From Linepithema humile (taxonomy: Eukaryota > Arthropoda > Insecta > Hymenoptera > Formicidae), in contig NC_090133.1 in NCBI RefSeq assembly GCF_040581485.1, forward strand, positions 22,408,139-22,472,138: a DNA stretch of 64,000 bases. The letters run 5' to 3'. The notes beneath the pieces are model-generated. The model was not told the DNA's origin and did no database searches. It saw only the letters and a program-made list of their open reading frames with translations. Made by a program: the position numbers and the translations under genes. Positions 48,063 to 59,900 of this stretch are shown here, piece by piece (positions within the stretch are counted from its first letter, which is position 1; every line of letters starts with the position of its first letter).

Positions 48063-51000
48063 AGCGAATCATCTTTAAAGTGATTGAATTTATTTAATGT
48101 AATGTAATATTTTACTTTTACAATAATAATATTTTATTCCTTGAAAAGCAAATAATTTCAATTCTTCCAACTTACAATAAAGTTAAATTAAAGTTTTTAC
48201 TGAATATTTACTAAAAAGTTAGTTTTTTCTCAATGTATAAGAATTTGATTAAAAATTATGGGAAATAAAGAAAAAATTTAATATGTACAATAATTTTATT
48301 TATAAAATACTAAGTTTAACACATTATTAATCTGAACTCGATTTTGTATTTTACAGATCAACTCCGCTCTTGTCCGTTGCGTATGATGGATGGCAACCGC
48401 TACGGCTATGGCTACGGCTGCGGCTACGGTTACGGCTACGGCTATGGCTACGGCAAGGGCTGCCGGCAACGGTTGCGGCTGCGGCTACGGCTGGTGCCTA
48501 CGAATGCGGCTGCGGCTACGGTTGGGCTAGGCTACATAGCTACGGGCCACTCTATAATTCGTCGCTAATGCTGGACATTAGCGACTTATTGAAGAATGGC
48601 CCTGCGGCCACGCCTATGTCAATGATCAAGTTTGCGGACGCGTCTACGCCCACGCCGTCGCCAAAGCGCACGCCAGCCCCCAACGCCGTAGTCTACGCTA
48701 ATGCTAAAACCTACGCCAACGCCAAAGCCTACGCCAACACCAACTCCTACGCCATCGTCAACGCCCACGCCCACGCTGACGCTAACGTCAACACCAACGC
48801 CAATAAAATATACGAGGCCTAACGAATCATCTTTCAGGTAATTGCATTTATTTATTAATAGGTATTTTAGTATCATAATAATATTTTTTTCCTTGAAAAG
48901 CAAATAATTTCAATTCTTTCAACTTACAATGAAGTTAAATTAAAGTTTTTACTGAATATTTACTAAAAAATTAGTTTTTTCTCAATGTATAAGAATTTGA
49001 TTAAAAATTATGGGAAATAAAGAAAAAATTTAATATGTACAATAATTTTATTTATAAAATACTAAGTTTAACACATTATTAATCTGAACTCGATTTTGTA
49101 TTTTACAGATCAACTCCGCTCTTGTCCGTTGCGTATGATGGATGGCAACCGCTACGGCTATGGCTACGGCTGCGGCTACGGTTACGGCTACGGCTATGGC
49201 TACGGCAAGGGCTGCCGGCAACGGTTGCGGCTGCGGCTACGGCTGGTGCCTACGAATGCGGCTGCGGCTACGGTTGGGCTAGGCTACATAGCTACGGGCC
49301 ACTCTATAATTCGTCGCTAATGCTGGACATTAGCGACTTATTGAAGAATGGCCCTGCGGCCACGCCTATGTCAATGATCAAGTTTGCGGACGCGTCTACG
49401 CCCACGCCGTCGCCAAAGCGCACGCCAGCCCCCAACGCCGTAGTCTACGCTAATGCTAAAACCTACGCCAACGCCAAAGCCTACGCCAACACCAACTCCT
49501 ACGCCATCGTCAACGCCCACGCCCACGCTGACGCTAACGTCAACACCAACGCCAATAAAATATACGAGGCCTAACGAATCATCTTTCAGGTAATTGCATT
49601 TATTTATTAATAGGTATTTTAGTATCATAATAATATTTTTTTCCTTGAAAAGCAAATAATTTCAATTCTTTCAACTTACAATGAAGTTAAATTAAAGTTT
49701 TTACTGAATATTTACTAAAAAATTAGTTTTTTCTCAATGTATAAGAATTTGATTAAAAATTATGGGAAATAAAGAAAAAATTTAATATGTACAATAATTT
49801 TATTTATAAAATACTAAGTTTAACACATTATTAATCTGAACTCGATTTTGTATTTTACAGATCAACTCCGCTCTTGTCCGTTGCGTATGATGGATGGCAA
49901 CCGCTACGGCTATGGCTACGGCTGCGGCTACGGTTACGGCTACGGCTATGGCTACGGCAAGGGCTGCCGGCAACGGTTGCGGCTGCGGCTACGGCTGGTG
50001 CCTACGAATGCGGCTGCGGCTACGGTTGGGCTAGGCTACATAGCTACGGGCCACTCTATAATTCGTCGCTAATGCTGGACATTAGCGACTTATTGAAGAA
50101 TGGCCCTGCGGCCACGCCTATGTCAATGATCAAGTTTGCGGACGCGTCTACGCCCACGCCGTCGCCAAAGCGCACGCCAGCCCCCAACGCCGTAGTCTAC
50201 GCTAATGCTAAAACCTACGCCAACGCCAAAGCCTACGCCAACACCAACTCCTACGCCATCGTCAACGCCCACGCCCACGCTGACGCTAACGTCAACACCA
50301 ACGCCAATAAAATATACGAGGCCTAACGAATCATCTTTCAGGTAATTGCATTTATTTATTAATAGGTATTTTAGTATCATAATAATATTTTTTTCCTTGA
50401 AAAGCAAATAATTTCAATTCTTTCAACTTACAATGAAGTTAAATTAAAGTTTTTACTGAATATTTACTAAAAAATTAGTTTTTTCTCAATGTATAAGAAT
50501 TTGATTAAAAATTATGGGAAATAAAGAAAAAATTTAATATGTACAATAATTTTATTTATAAAATACTAAGTTTAACACATTATTAATCTGAACTCGATTT
50601 TGTATTTTACAGATCAACTCCGCTCTTGTCCGTTGCGTATGATGGATGGCAACCGCTACGGCTATGGCTACGGCTGCGGCTACGGTTACGGCTACGGCTA
50701 TGGCTACGGCAAGGGCTGCCGGCAACGGTTGCGGCTGCGGCTACGGCTGGTGCCTACGAATGCGGCTGCGGCTACGGTTGGGCTAGGCTACATAGCTACG
50801 GGCCACTCTATAATTCGTCGCTAATGCTGGACATTAGCGACTTATTGAAGAATGGCCCTGCGGCCACGCCTATGTCAATGATCAAGTTTGCGGACGCGTC
50901 TACGCCCACGCCGTCGCCAAAGCGCACGCCAGCCCCCAACGCCGTAGTCTACGCTAATGCTAAAACCTACGCCAACGCCAAAGCCTACGCCAACACCAAC

Positions 51001-52773
51001 TCCTACGCCATCGTCAACGCCCACGCCCACGCTGACGCTAACGTCAACACCAACGCCAATAAAATATACGAGGCCTAACGAATCATCTTTCAGGTAATTG
51101 CATTTATTTATTAATAGGTATTTTAGTATCATAATAATATTTTTTTCCTTGAAAAGCAAATAATTTCAATTCTTTCAACTTACAATGAAGTTAAATTAAA
51201 GTTTTTACTGAATATTTACTAAAAAATTAGTTTTTTCTCAATGTATAAGAATTTGATTAAAAATTATGGGAAATAAAGAAAAAATTTAATATGTACAATA
51301 ATTTTATTTATAAAATACTAAGTTTAACACATTATTAATCTGAACTCGATTTTGTATTTTACAGATCAACTCCGCTCTTGTCCGTTGCGTATGATGGATG
51401 GCAACCGCTACGGCTATGGCTACGGCTGCGGCTACGGTTACGGCTACGGCTATGGCTACGGCAAGGGCTGCCGGCAACGGTTGCGGCTGCGGCTACGGCT
51501 GGTGCCTACGAATGCGGCTGCGGCTACGGTTGGGCTAGGCTACATAGCTACGGGCCACTCTATAATTCGTCGCTAATGCTGGACATTAGCGACTTATTGA
51601 AGAATGGCCCTGCGGCCACGCCTATGTCAATGATCAAGTTTGCGGACGCGTCTACGCCCACGCCGTCGCCAAAGCGCACGCCAGCCCCCAACGCCGTAGT
51701 CTACGCTAATGCTAAAACCTACGCCAACGCCAAAGCCTACGCCAACACCAACTCCTACGCCATCGTCAACGCCCACGCCCACGCTGACGCTAACGTCAAC
51801 ACCAACGCCAATAAAATATACGAGGCCTAACGAATCATCTTTCAGGTAATTGCATTTATTTATTAATAGGTATTTTAGTATCATAATAATATTTTTTTCC
51901 TTGAAAAGCAAATAATTTCAATTCTTTCAACTTACAATGAAGTTAAATTAAAGTTTTTACTGAATATTTACTAAAAAATTAGTTTTTTCTCAATGTATAA
52001 GAATTTGATTAAAAATTATGGGAAATAAAGGAAAAAATTAATATGTACAATAATTTTATTTATAAAATACTAAGTTTAACACATTATTAATCTGAACTCG
52101 ATTTTGTATTTTACAGATCAACTCCGCTCTTGTCCGTTGCGTATGATGGATGGCAACCGCTACGGCTATGGCTACGGCTGCGGCTACGGTTACGGCTACG
52201 GCTATGGCTACGGCAAGGGCTGCCGGCAACGGTTGCGGCTGCGGCTACGGCTGGTGCCTACGAATGCGGCTGCGGCTACGGTTGGGCTAGGCTACATAGC
52301 TACGGGCCACTCTATAATTCGTCGCTAATGCTGGACATTAGCGACTTATTGAAGAATGGCCCTGCGGCCACGCCTATGTCAATGATCAAGTTTGCGGACG
52401 CGTCTACGCCCACGCCGTCGCCAAAGCGCACGCCAGCCCCCAACGCCGTAGTCTACGCTAATGCTAAAACCTACGCCAACGCCAACAGCCTACGCCATCG
52501 TCAACGCCCACGCCCACGCTGACGCTAACATCAACACCAACGCCAATAAAATATACGAGGCCTAACGAATCATCTTTCAGGTAATTGCATTTATTTATTA
52601 ATAGGTATTTTAGTATCATAATAATATTTTTTTCCTTGAAAAGCAAATAATTTTAATTCTTTCAACTTACAATGAAGTTAAATTAAAGTTTTTACTGAAT
52701 ATTTACTAAAAAATTAGTTTTTTCTCAATGTATAAAAATTTGATTAAAAATTATGGGAAATAAAGGAAAAATT
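48063..52773 (+). repeat. Tandem array of a 752-base unit: one partial and six near-identical copies
   Basis: Units recur every 752 bases, with the block starting at 48357, 49109, 49861, 50613, 51365 and 52117. A diverged partial unit (48063-48350) precedes them. Units 2-5 look identical; unit 6 has a short deletion in the hexamer tract and is cut at 52773 by an R1-type element. Each unit holds a 481-base GC-rich block after TTGTATTTTACAG and before GTAATT, plus 271 AT-rich bases. The GC-rich block begins with GGCTAC hexamer repeats and ends with TACGCCAACGCC-like hexamer repeats. Frames of 74, 94 and 150 codons exist on both strands, all generated by the hexamers. 481 is not a multiple of three, so chained exons would not stay in frame. 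Confidence 0.92.
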
Positions 52774-55700
52774 GTCTTACATAACATGTAATTTGAGCAC
52801 TGAGTCTCCGTGAGTTGTCAACTTCACGGAGTTGTCTTTTCTGGGTGTTTTTATCGTGGTTCTCTTTCCACTAAGACGGTTGTCGATCAAGACTAACCCT
52901 CGCGGCTCGTGTAAAGCACCGGCCTTCGGCCCCATACTTGGGGTTACGGTGTAAGTCGCCACCTATTCCCCCCCCCCTCGTGCACGGCCAGCCGTCATGT
53001 CGAAACACCGGCGTGCTAACAAGACTGGCAAGATCCCGGATTTTTTATCGAGGTTTACTCCCCTATCCTGGTGTCGTGAATAACACGCCTAACGGGTCCA
53101 GGCATCCGGGGGTTTGGAATCAAAGTCCCCGTCTTTTACCAGCGATTGGGAATAGTCCTTACAGGAGTTGTTGGGTTCCTCACGGTTCCTCCAGCGGAGG
53201 GAACCGTGTACCTCTTGCCCCGAAGAGAGGTCTCAGCGGACCACCCTTCGGAGCCCACCGGGGTGAAAAAGAGAGAGGTCGCTAGGCTCTCCCATCTCCC
53301 ACCCAGCATTATCACGGCGCGTTATTCACGCCTAGGCGCGGAGGGCATGGCCTTATCCGGCCACCTCCTTGGCCCCTCCTCCTCCTTCTCTGAGAGGAGG
53401 TCGTGCCTCCCTCCCCCCTTCTCTCCCGCTCAACCTTCTCCTTCCGAGACATTACCGTCTCACAGAAGGAGGAGACTGCCACCCAACTCTCCTCTCTCTC
53501 CAACATCCCTCTAACCAGGGAAGGAAGAGAGAGGTCTCCGCCCACCATTTCGACCAGGGCCCGACGCTCTACGGTCCACGCTGGGCACTCCTCCAGCGTG
53601 TGCTGCGCCGAGTCCCGGTTGGCCGCGCAATGGTAGCACCGCGTAGTGCGCTGCTTACCTATTCGGCACAGGTAGTCACCAAAGCAATCATACCCGGTGA
53701 AAACCTGCGCCAGGCAGAACGAAATTCCGCCTCCCCTCCTGCCTACCCACTTCTGTAGGCAGGGCTGGATAGTCTCGACGGTCTTCAGTTCCGGAAGACC
53801 CGGAGTATTGTGTTCGCCCAGTCGGTGTTTCCACTCTCTGAGCGCCCACCTCCGGGCCCTCGCCTTTTCCCTTTCCATTTTCTTGGGAATGATTTCCGGG
53901 GAAATGCCACTCCGTCCGACCTCAATCGCGCACCGATAAGCTTCGGCGCGCGAACTAGCGACTAGGTCGAACGGGAGCACCTTTGCCAGGGTCGTGGACG
54001 CCACGTACGACACCGTCCGATAACAACGGGCGACCCTGATGGCCATGCGCCGATCGGCCTTACGCACCAAGGCGCTGGCGCGTTTATTGGCCATCAGTCG
54101 TTTGCCCAAATCGGTGCCCCGTAAAGAAATACCAATCGGACGGTGTTCGTGTAAAGGTGCCGGACTTTGGCACCTGGATCGTCGAGATTGGGCAGGAGGC
54201 GACACAACGCTTTCGCCATCCTGGGAGGTCCACTCTGGGAGCTAGAGCATCGAAATGCTGTATGAACTCTTAGAGTCCATCCAGGGTAAAGCCCAGATAT
54301 TTTATCTGGAACCCCACAGGGATTCGGGACCCTCCGACGTTAATGTATGTCGGAGGTGGTCTTCCTCCTGTCTTCTTGTAGAAGAACAGGGCTTCTTTTT
54401 TCTTGTAGAAGAACAGGGTTTTTGTCTTTTGAGGAGCCACTTCTAATCCTAGGCCCCGTATTACGCGCACTACGCTGGCCACGGCTGCGGTTGCTACAGC
54501 CGCGGCCTCTTTTCAATCCTCCCCCCGAGCCATGACAAGTGTGTCGTCGGCGTAACAGACGACGTCAAAGCCAGGGGGAAGGACCGCTCGAAGCACTACA
54601 TCGTACCCGAAATTCCACAGCATCAGGCCCAAAACAGACCCCTGTGGAACCCCGCGGTACATCCTCCTCTCGCACACCGCGCCTGTTCCGTCCTTGTATG
54701 CGAACGTTCTGCCCCGGAGGTAGTCCCACAGGACTGCCCGGAGATACGGGAGCAGCTGAAGATGTTCAAATGCTGCCCCAGACAGTCCCAGGGGAGGGAG
54801 TTGAAGGCGTTCACAATATCCAACAATACCGCTAGTGCCACCTCCCCCCCCCTTCTCCACTACGGCCTCCGAGAAAAAACAGACGTGGCGTATTGCATCC
54901 AAAGTCGACCGTCCCTCCCGGAAGCCGTATTGTTTATCACTTGAAGTGGGACCATCCCGAGACAGGTGCTGAACGAGGCGTCCTACGATTACTCGCTCAT
55001 AGAGCTTACCCGCCTCATCCAGCAAGCATATAGGCCGGTATGCGGAGGGTTGCTCCGGCGGCTTGCCATCTTTTTGGAGGAGAACCAGATTGGCTCTCCT
55101 CCACCGCGAGGAGAAGGCACCGGATCTGAGGCAGGCGGTGAACAGCCGCCCCATCCGATCGCCCAGCACCCTCGTCGCCAGGGCCCATGACCTGCCGGGA
55201 GTTCCGTCGGGTCTAGACGCCTTGGCCGCACCGCCAAGCCTGGCCCGCACTGCGGACATTTCCTCTGCCGAGACTGCCGGCTCCTCGGGCCACACCTCCC
55301 CAACCGTGGGGGGGAGGGATGATAGTTCCCCCTACTAGGAACAGTGTGTCCACAATATTCCCGAAAAATTCCGGTTTAAGTTTCTTTGCAGTCGGGGGCG
55401 CCCTTGGTTTCAACTTCTTGAGAACTATCTTGAAGAGACGTCCCCACGGATTCCCGGTCCAGGGTGGAAATAAGCTCCTTTCACACCCTGGCCTTCGCTG
55501 TTTCGATGGCGGCTCGGAGGGCGTTTTGCGCCGCACGAAACCTCTCCAAAGCTATAGTCGTTTCGGCGTGATCCCCTCTTCTGCGTGTTCGCAGGAATCT
55601 GCGCCTGGCGGCCGAGGAAAGACGCCTAAGCTCGGCGATCTCCCCGGTCCACCAGTGCATCGTCCTACTGGGGGACCATTTAGATCGTGGCATGGACGCG

Positions 55701-56955
55701 TCACACGCGTTTTCAACCATGCCCACGACCCTCATGGCTTCCTGATCCAAGTATACGGCCTGACCGGATGGCATCGGCTAGGATTCCGCCAAAACAACCG
55801 CCATCAGGACGTCCTCCTCCATCTTCCGAAGGACCCAGCCCCTTTTCGGGGTGCTACGCCGGCGACGGCCGAGCGTTACGGTTGAGGTGGTCGAGGCCTC
55901 GATCACGATATATCGATGATCGGAACCCGAGTCCAGGTCTTCTTCCACCCTCCAACCCGTAACCCCGCGTGCGGCCGACGGAGAAGTCTACGTGAGATCC
56001 ACGATGGACTCCCCCCGGGTACGCACGCAGGTGCTCCTCGAGCCTGTGTTTAACAGACACAGGCCGAGTGCCGCCGCCCTATCTCCCCCCCTCCTGTCGG
56101 TTCGCGAAGAATTCCATAACATCGACCAGGTGTTGAAATCCCCCGCAACAATGGTGGGTCGGGAGAGGCATCTACGAATGCAGTCCCCAAGCCCTGACAG
56201 GAAGGTTTTAAAGGAGGGGAGCTTCCACCTCGGTAAGACGTAACACCCGAGGATAAAATAATCCTCCCACTCCACCGTTACGTAGCCCAGCCCGGCCCCA
56301 AACTTGGAGCTTGGGAAGAAGTTCGCGGTGGGCCGCCAGTAGATGGCGACCCCCTCACCCGTGGGATCCGTAAACCAATGGGGGTGGTCCTCCAGTAGAG
56401 CTCCGTGGCCACCCCCAATTCAAATCCACCCTCCGCCATGGTTTGTAGGAACAAATCCTGTGCCACGGCGGAGTGGTTCACATTCGCCTGGAGGATCCTT
56501 AAGGGTGGCACGGCCCTAGTCGGAATCTTCCAGTTGCTGATCACCTCTGACTCCTTAGCGGTCGGTGTTGGCTTGTGTTTGCCAACACCACGCCGTTCAA
56601 AGTCCCCCTTGGGCCTCTCCTCCTTCGGCTTAATCCAGGGGGTCTCATCCTCCTCTGAGGTCGCCTCCGCGATTGATTTTTGGGCGGGCGCGGGGGCCAA
56701 TGCCACGCTCGATGTGCCCACCTCCTTGTTGTTTTCTGTGGGGGCGGACGCGGGGGCCAATGCCGCGTTCGGAACACCCACCACCACCATTACCGTTCCT
56801 GCGGGAGCTGACGCGGGGGCCAAGGCCGCGTCCGGGGTTCCCGCCTCCCCCACCTTTATTTTTTCTGCAGCTCCTAAAACATTGTAAGGGCCTCTCCTCG
56901 AGGATTAAGGCCCTTACTTTGGCCCAACCGACCTGGATGCGGCCCGTCTAGGGGG
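52774..56955 (-). mobile_element. R1-clade non-LTR retrotransposon, decayed
   Basis: A LINE of about 4.2 kb read on the minus strand: 5' region near 56950, coding region 56853-53312, GC-rich 3' region to 52774. It is much richer in GC than its surroundings. It has the R1 order of endonuclease, reverse transcriptase and a C-terminal Cys/His motif. The 5' edge abuts the exon-like sequence TAGGAGGCATCAGGCG of copy C, and the 3' edge abuts the 752-base array. No ribosomal DNA flanks it, unlike the specific R1 element of 28S genes. Confidence 0.8.
53312..56853 (-). pseudogene. R1-type LINE polyprotein with frameshifts
   Basis: The first frame (56278-56853) starts with four repeats of ALAPASAP and runs into the apurinic endonuclease start LRILQANVNHSAVAQ. 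The endonuclease continues in another frame (55988-56275) with IVAGDFNTWS. After several shifts the reverse transcriptase frame (54513-55295) shows RPICLLDEAGKLYERV, YGFREGRSTLDAI, GVPQGSVLG and the catalytic YADD. The last frame (53312-54205) has the C-terminal zinc-binding segment CYHCAANRDSAQHTLEECPAW. At least four frame changes make it inactive. ORF1 with its usual zinc knuckles is not seen, so ORF1 is missing or reduced to the AP-rich segment. Confidence 0.8.
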
Positions 56956-59900
56956 CCTAGGAGGCATCAGGCGACGGCAAAACAACATTGTGGTAAGTAA
57001 TTTATCGTTAAAAACGTTATTTTTTAAAAATAATAGTGCAGGGACTGATTTAAAACACCAGTATTGTTTCAATCAAAGAGCTATTTTGATTAAAATAAAA
57101 GATAGAACTATGTATCCGTATTACACACAGAATGATCACAATATGATATAACAAAGCTTCAGAAGCATAAGTGAATAATACAATTATATTCCTTAATTTA
57201 TTTCAAGTAAATTTGAGTTAAATTTAAATTTAAAAATTTAATTCTTTGTTTAGACGTGTGCATAAATAAACGAATATAAAGTTTAATGTGCGCAGTAATT
57301 ATTTTATAAATATTAATTATTTCAAACACTAATCTGCATTTATTTTTTTATTTTACAGATCAACTTTGTGCGCGTAATCGGTGCTACAAAATATATTCGT
57401 TCCGTCGTATAGTATAACAAAATGCGCGTCGGGAGTGCCGTTAATGCCGAGAGTTATAGCGAATCTATAGATGAACGCATTTTTGCTGTATGACAAATAT
57501 TGGGACACGATTTTTTTTGACTTTAGGCTTGGCTCGGGGGAGGGAAAGGTCGGTTTCAATCATAAAATCTCCACTACGGCAGGGCAATCTTCGGTTCTAC
57601 GTGCAGCGCGCTAGTTGTACAGATAGCCGGACTGTCAAAGGTAGTCGAGGACGGCTACCGGAGTTAGTCAAACGCTACCGATTGCTTTTCAGATGTCTTG
57701 TATCTAGTCGGTTGATTGGATGACTAATCACCTCATCTTCTTCAAGCTTATCTTTGCCTTCTGTTTTGAGAGAATCGTGCCCCAATTGGTAAATGTGGTC
57801 GTCTGAAACGCGGACGGAATTCGCGCGTAACGTCACAGCTTGGACAATTCGGTTCGATTCGCCTGTGATGTCGGGAGTGCCGTTTTAAGTATCGCGCGAT
57901 TTTCGTATTCAGGTACGCATGCGAGCAATGCATGCGCCGCGAACGCGTGAGATTCAATGTGAGTGCTTCGAAGGACCACTGAGAGGAGGAGGAGGCTCAG
58001 GAGGAGCATCGGGCGCCGGCGGAGCAACTTTACGGTAAGCAATAATTCATTTATTTGTTGAAAATATTGTACACACATTAAAATATTTGAAAGACAAAAA
58101 ATTCACATTAGTTAATATTTATCATTATTAGAATTTATTCGCATATTTTTTTACTTTTTATTTAAATAATTAAACTTTTTTAATAATTCTTTTATTACAT
58201 ATTTGCTTAGAAAACGAATTAAAAGTTCGATGTACTCAATATTTTTTATGATTTCACAAATATTTCATATTGTGAACGCTGCTATAATTTTGATTTATTT
58301 CGTGTTTTACAGATCAACTATGCAGATCAACAGAACGACAACTCCGCTGCTGCGCATCAATCGGTGAGTTAGTTTAATTTGTCTTTTATTATTAAGATAA
58401 TGGATCAAATAATGGTGTAAAAATATATAAACGCGAGACACTTTGCAGGTCGTATAATTTTTATTGCCTTATAGTAGTTATATCAAAGTTTTATTCTCTT
58501 GTATTTTTTAAAAGTATTTTGAGTTGTACGTGCATTTGTTTTTAAAAGAACGAAGTACTTATTTTTTTAGTTTTAATTTATATTAAATTTAATTATGTGT
58601 TACTAATACATTAAAAAAAAGCAAAGTGTTTCTAATTTTGATTTTGATTGAGCCCGAAGTTGAAGCAACTTTCATCAGTCTAATAGCCCTTTGAATCCAT
58701 ATATATTAAATATTAATCATATAATATTAAAAATATAATCATACACCAGAATACTTTGAATAAAATTATAAAAGGTACACTATTTCTTCGATTTATTATC
58801 TTAAAATGGATAGGCTAGGACTTAGATGCGTTGATGAATATTTAATCCTGGAATATTTCCTAAATGTATTTCATGTGATTGACAGATCAGAACAAAATAT
58901 ATTGAATTATTCAGAGAGTTTGTAGAATTTTTTGATGACAGAATTGAAAACAATTTTTATATGTTTATATATCTTTATTTAATAATGTATGCACAAGTTG
59001 TTAAAGATGGCCAAAAGTTGTCGAAAACAATGGTGCATATATTACTGAACAAAGATGACTCTAAACATATAAAAATAGTTTTCAATTTTATTATAAAAAT
59101 TATTACAAATTTTTTAAATAACCTAATATATTTTTATTCTGAATAATGTACTTGTGTTTATATATTTATATATGTTTATATATTTATTTATATTTTTTTT
59201 ATATAAGAAAAAATAGAAGAAAAAAATATTTAAAAAAAGATTATACATAAAATAAAAGATAAAACTTGTTAATACATAGAAAAAAAGTATTTGCTGCCGC
59301 AGTAAATTTTATATAAGCTATCGTAGCAAAATTTCTTACAGTTGATTATTATTTGAACAGCAAAGAGATTTGTTATAGATAATAATTTTATTTACCGAAA
59401 TTAGTTTTTAAATCTGCACAAATTATATTGCTAATATATAATAAGAAATTTATTTTTATCTTATTATCAAAGTTTGTATTAATGGCGACAATTCATTGCA
59501 ATAGTAAAATAAATTTATTAAAAATTAATTATTTTGTTGTAACAGCGAATTTTAACTTGTTTTCTCATCTCAAAATTTGTCGATTTTTTGAACAAACCAG
59601 ATTTGTTGCATATTGAATAATCTGTAAAAGTAGTTACAATAGCGAAATTTTATCGCTAACATATTTAACATGCACTAGCAACGATTATTTTATTGCGATA
59701 GCAAAATTCCTTTTCTGTGTGTAAATGTGTACTCTTTCATTTCTTCCTTCCCTACGGTAAGTGGTTTATTTTTTTATATCTTTCCAGGATTAAATATTAT
59801 AAATTGGCGTTGAAAAGCAAAAGTAAGAAAATTTTTAAATACATATGTACCACAAATGTATCACAAATGTAAATTAAAAATGAAAAAGAAAATTCTTTTA

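Noticed and set aside
48344..52522. Repeated frames encoding GYGYGYG- or LRLRLR-type peptides, as a possible silk, cuticle or antimicrobial gene family
   Set aside because: The peptides are read from hexamer DNA repeats that stay open in several frames and on both strands. They lack a conserved start context, and the 481-base block is not a multiple of three.
48063..52773. CRISPR-like array because of regular identical repeats
   Set aside because: This is animal DNA, the units are 752 bases and identical throughout, with no variable spacers.
54255..56951. Plus-strand Pro/Arg/Ser-rich frames in the GC-rich block
   Set aside because: They are complementary to the R1-type endonuclease and reverse transcriptase frames on the minus strand.
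57748..58078. Minus-strand frames with LLLSLLLLSVV, resembling a secreted peptide, repeated in copies A-C
   Set aside because: They lie antisense to the exon-like block and its donor site and consist of the complement of a GGAGGAGG tract; the repetition only reflects duplication of the DNA.
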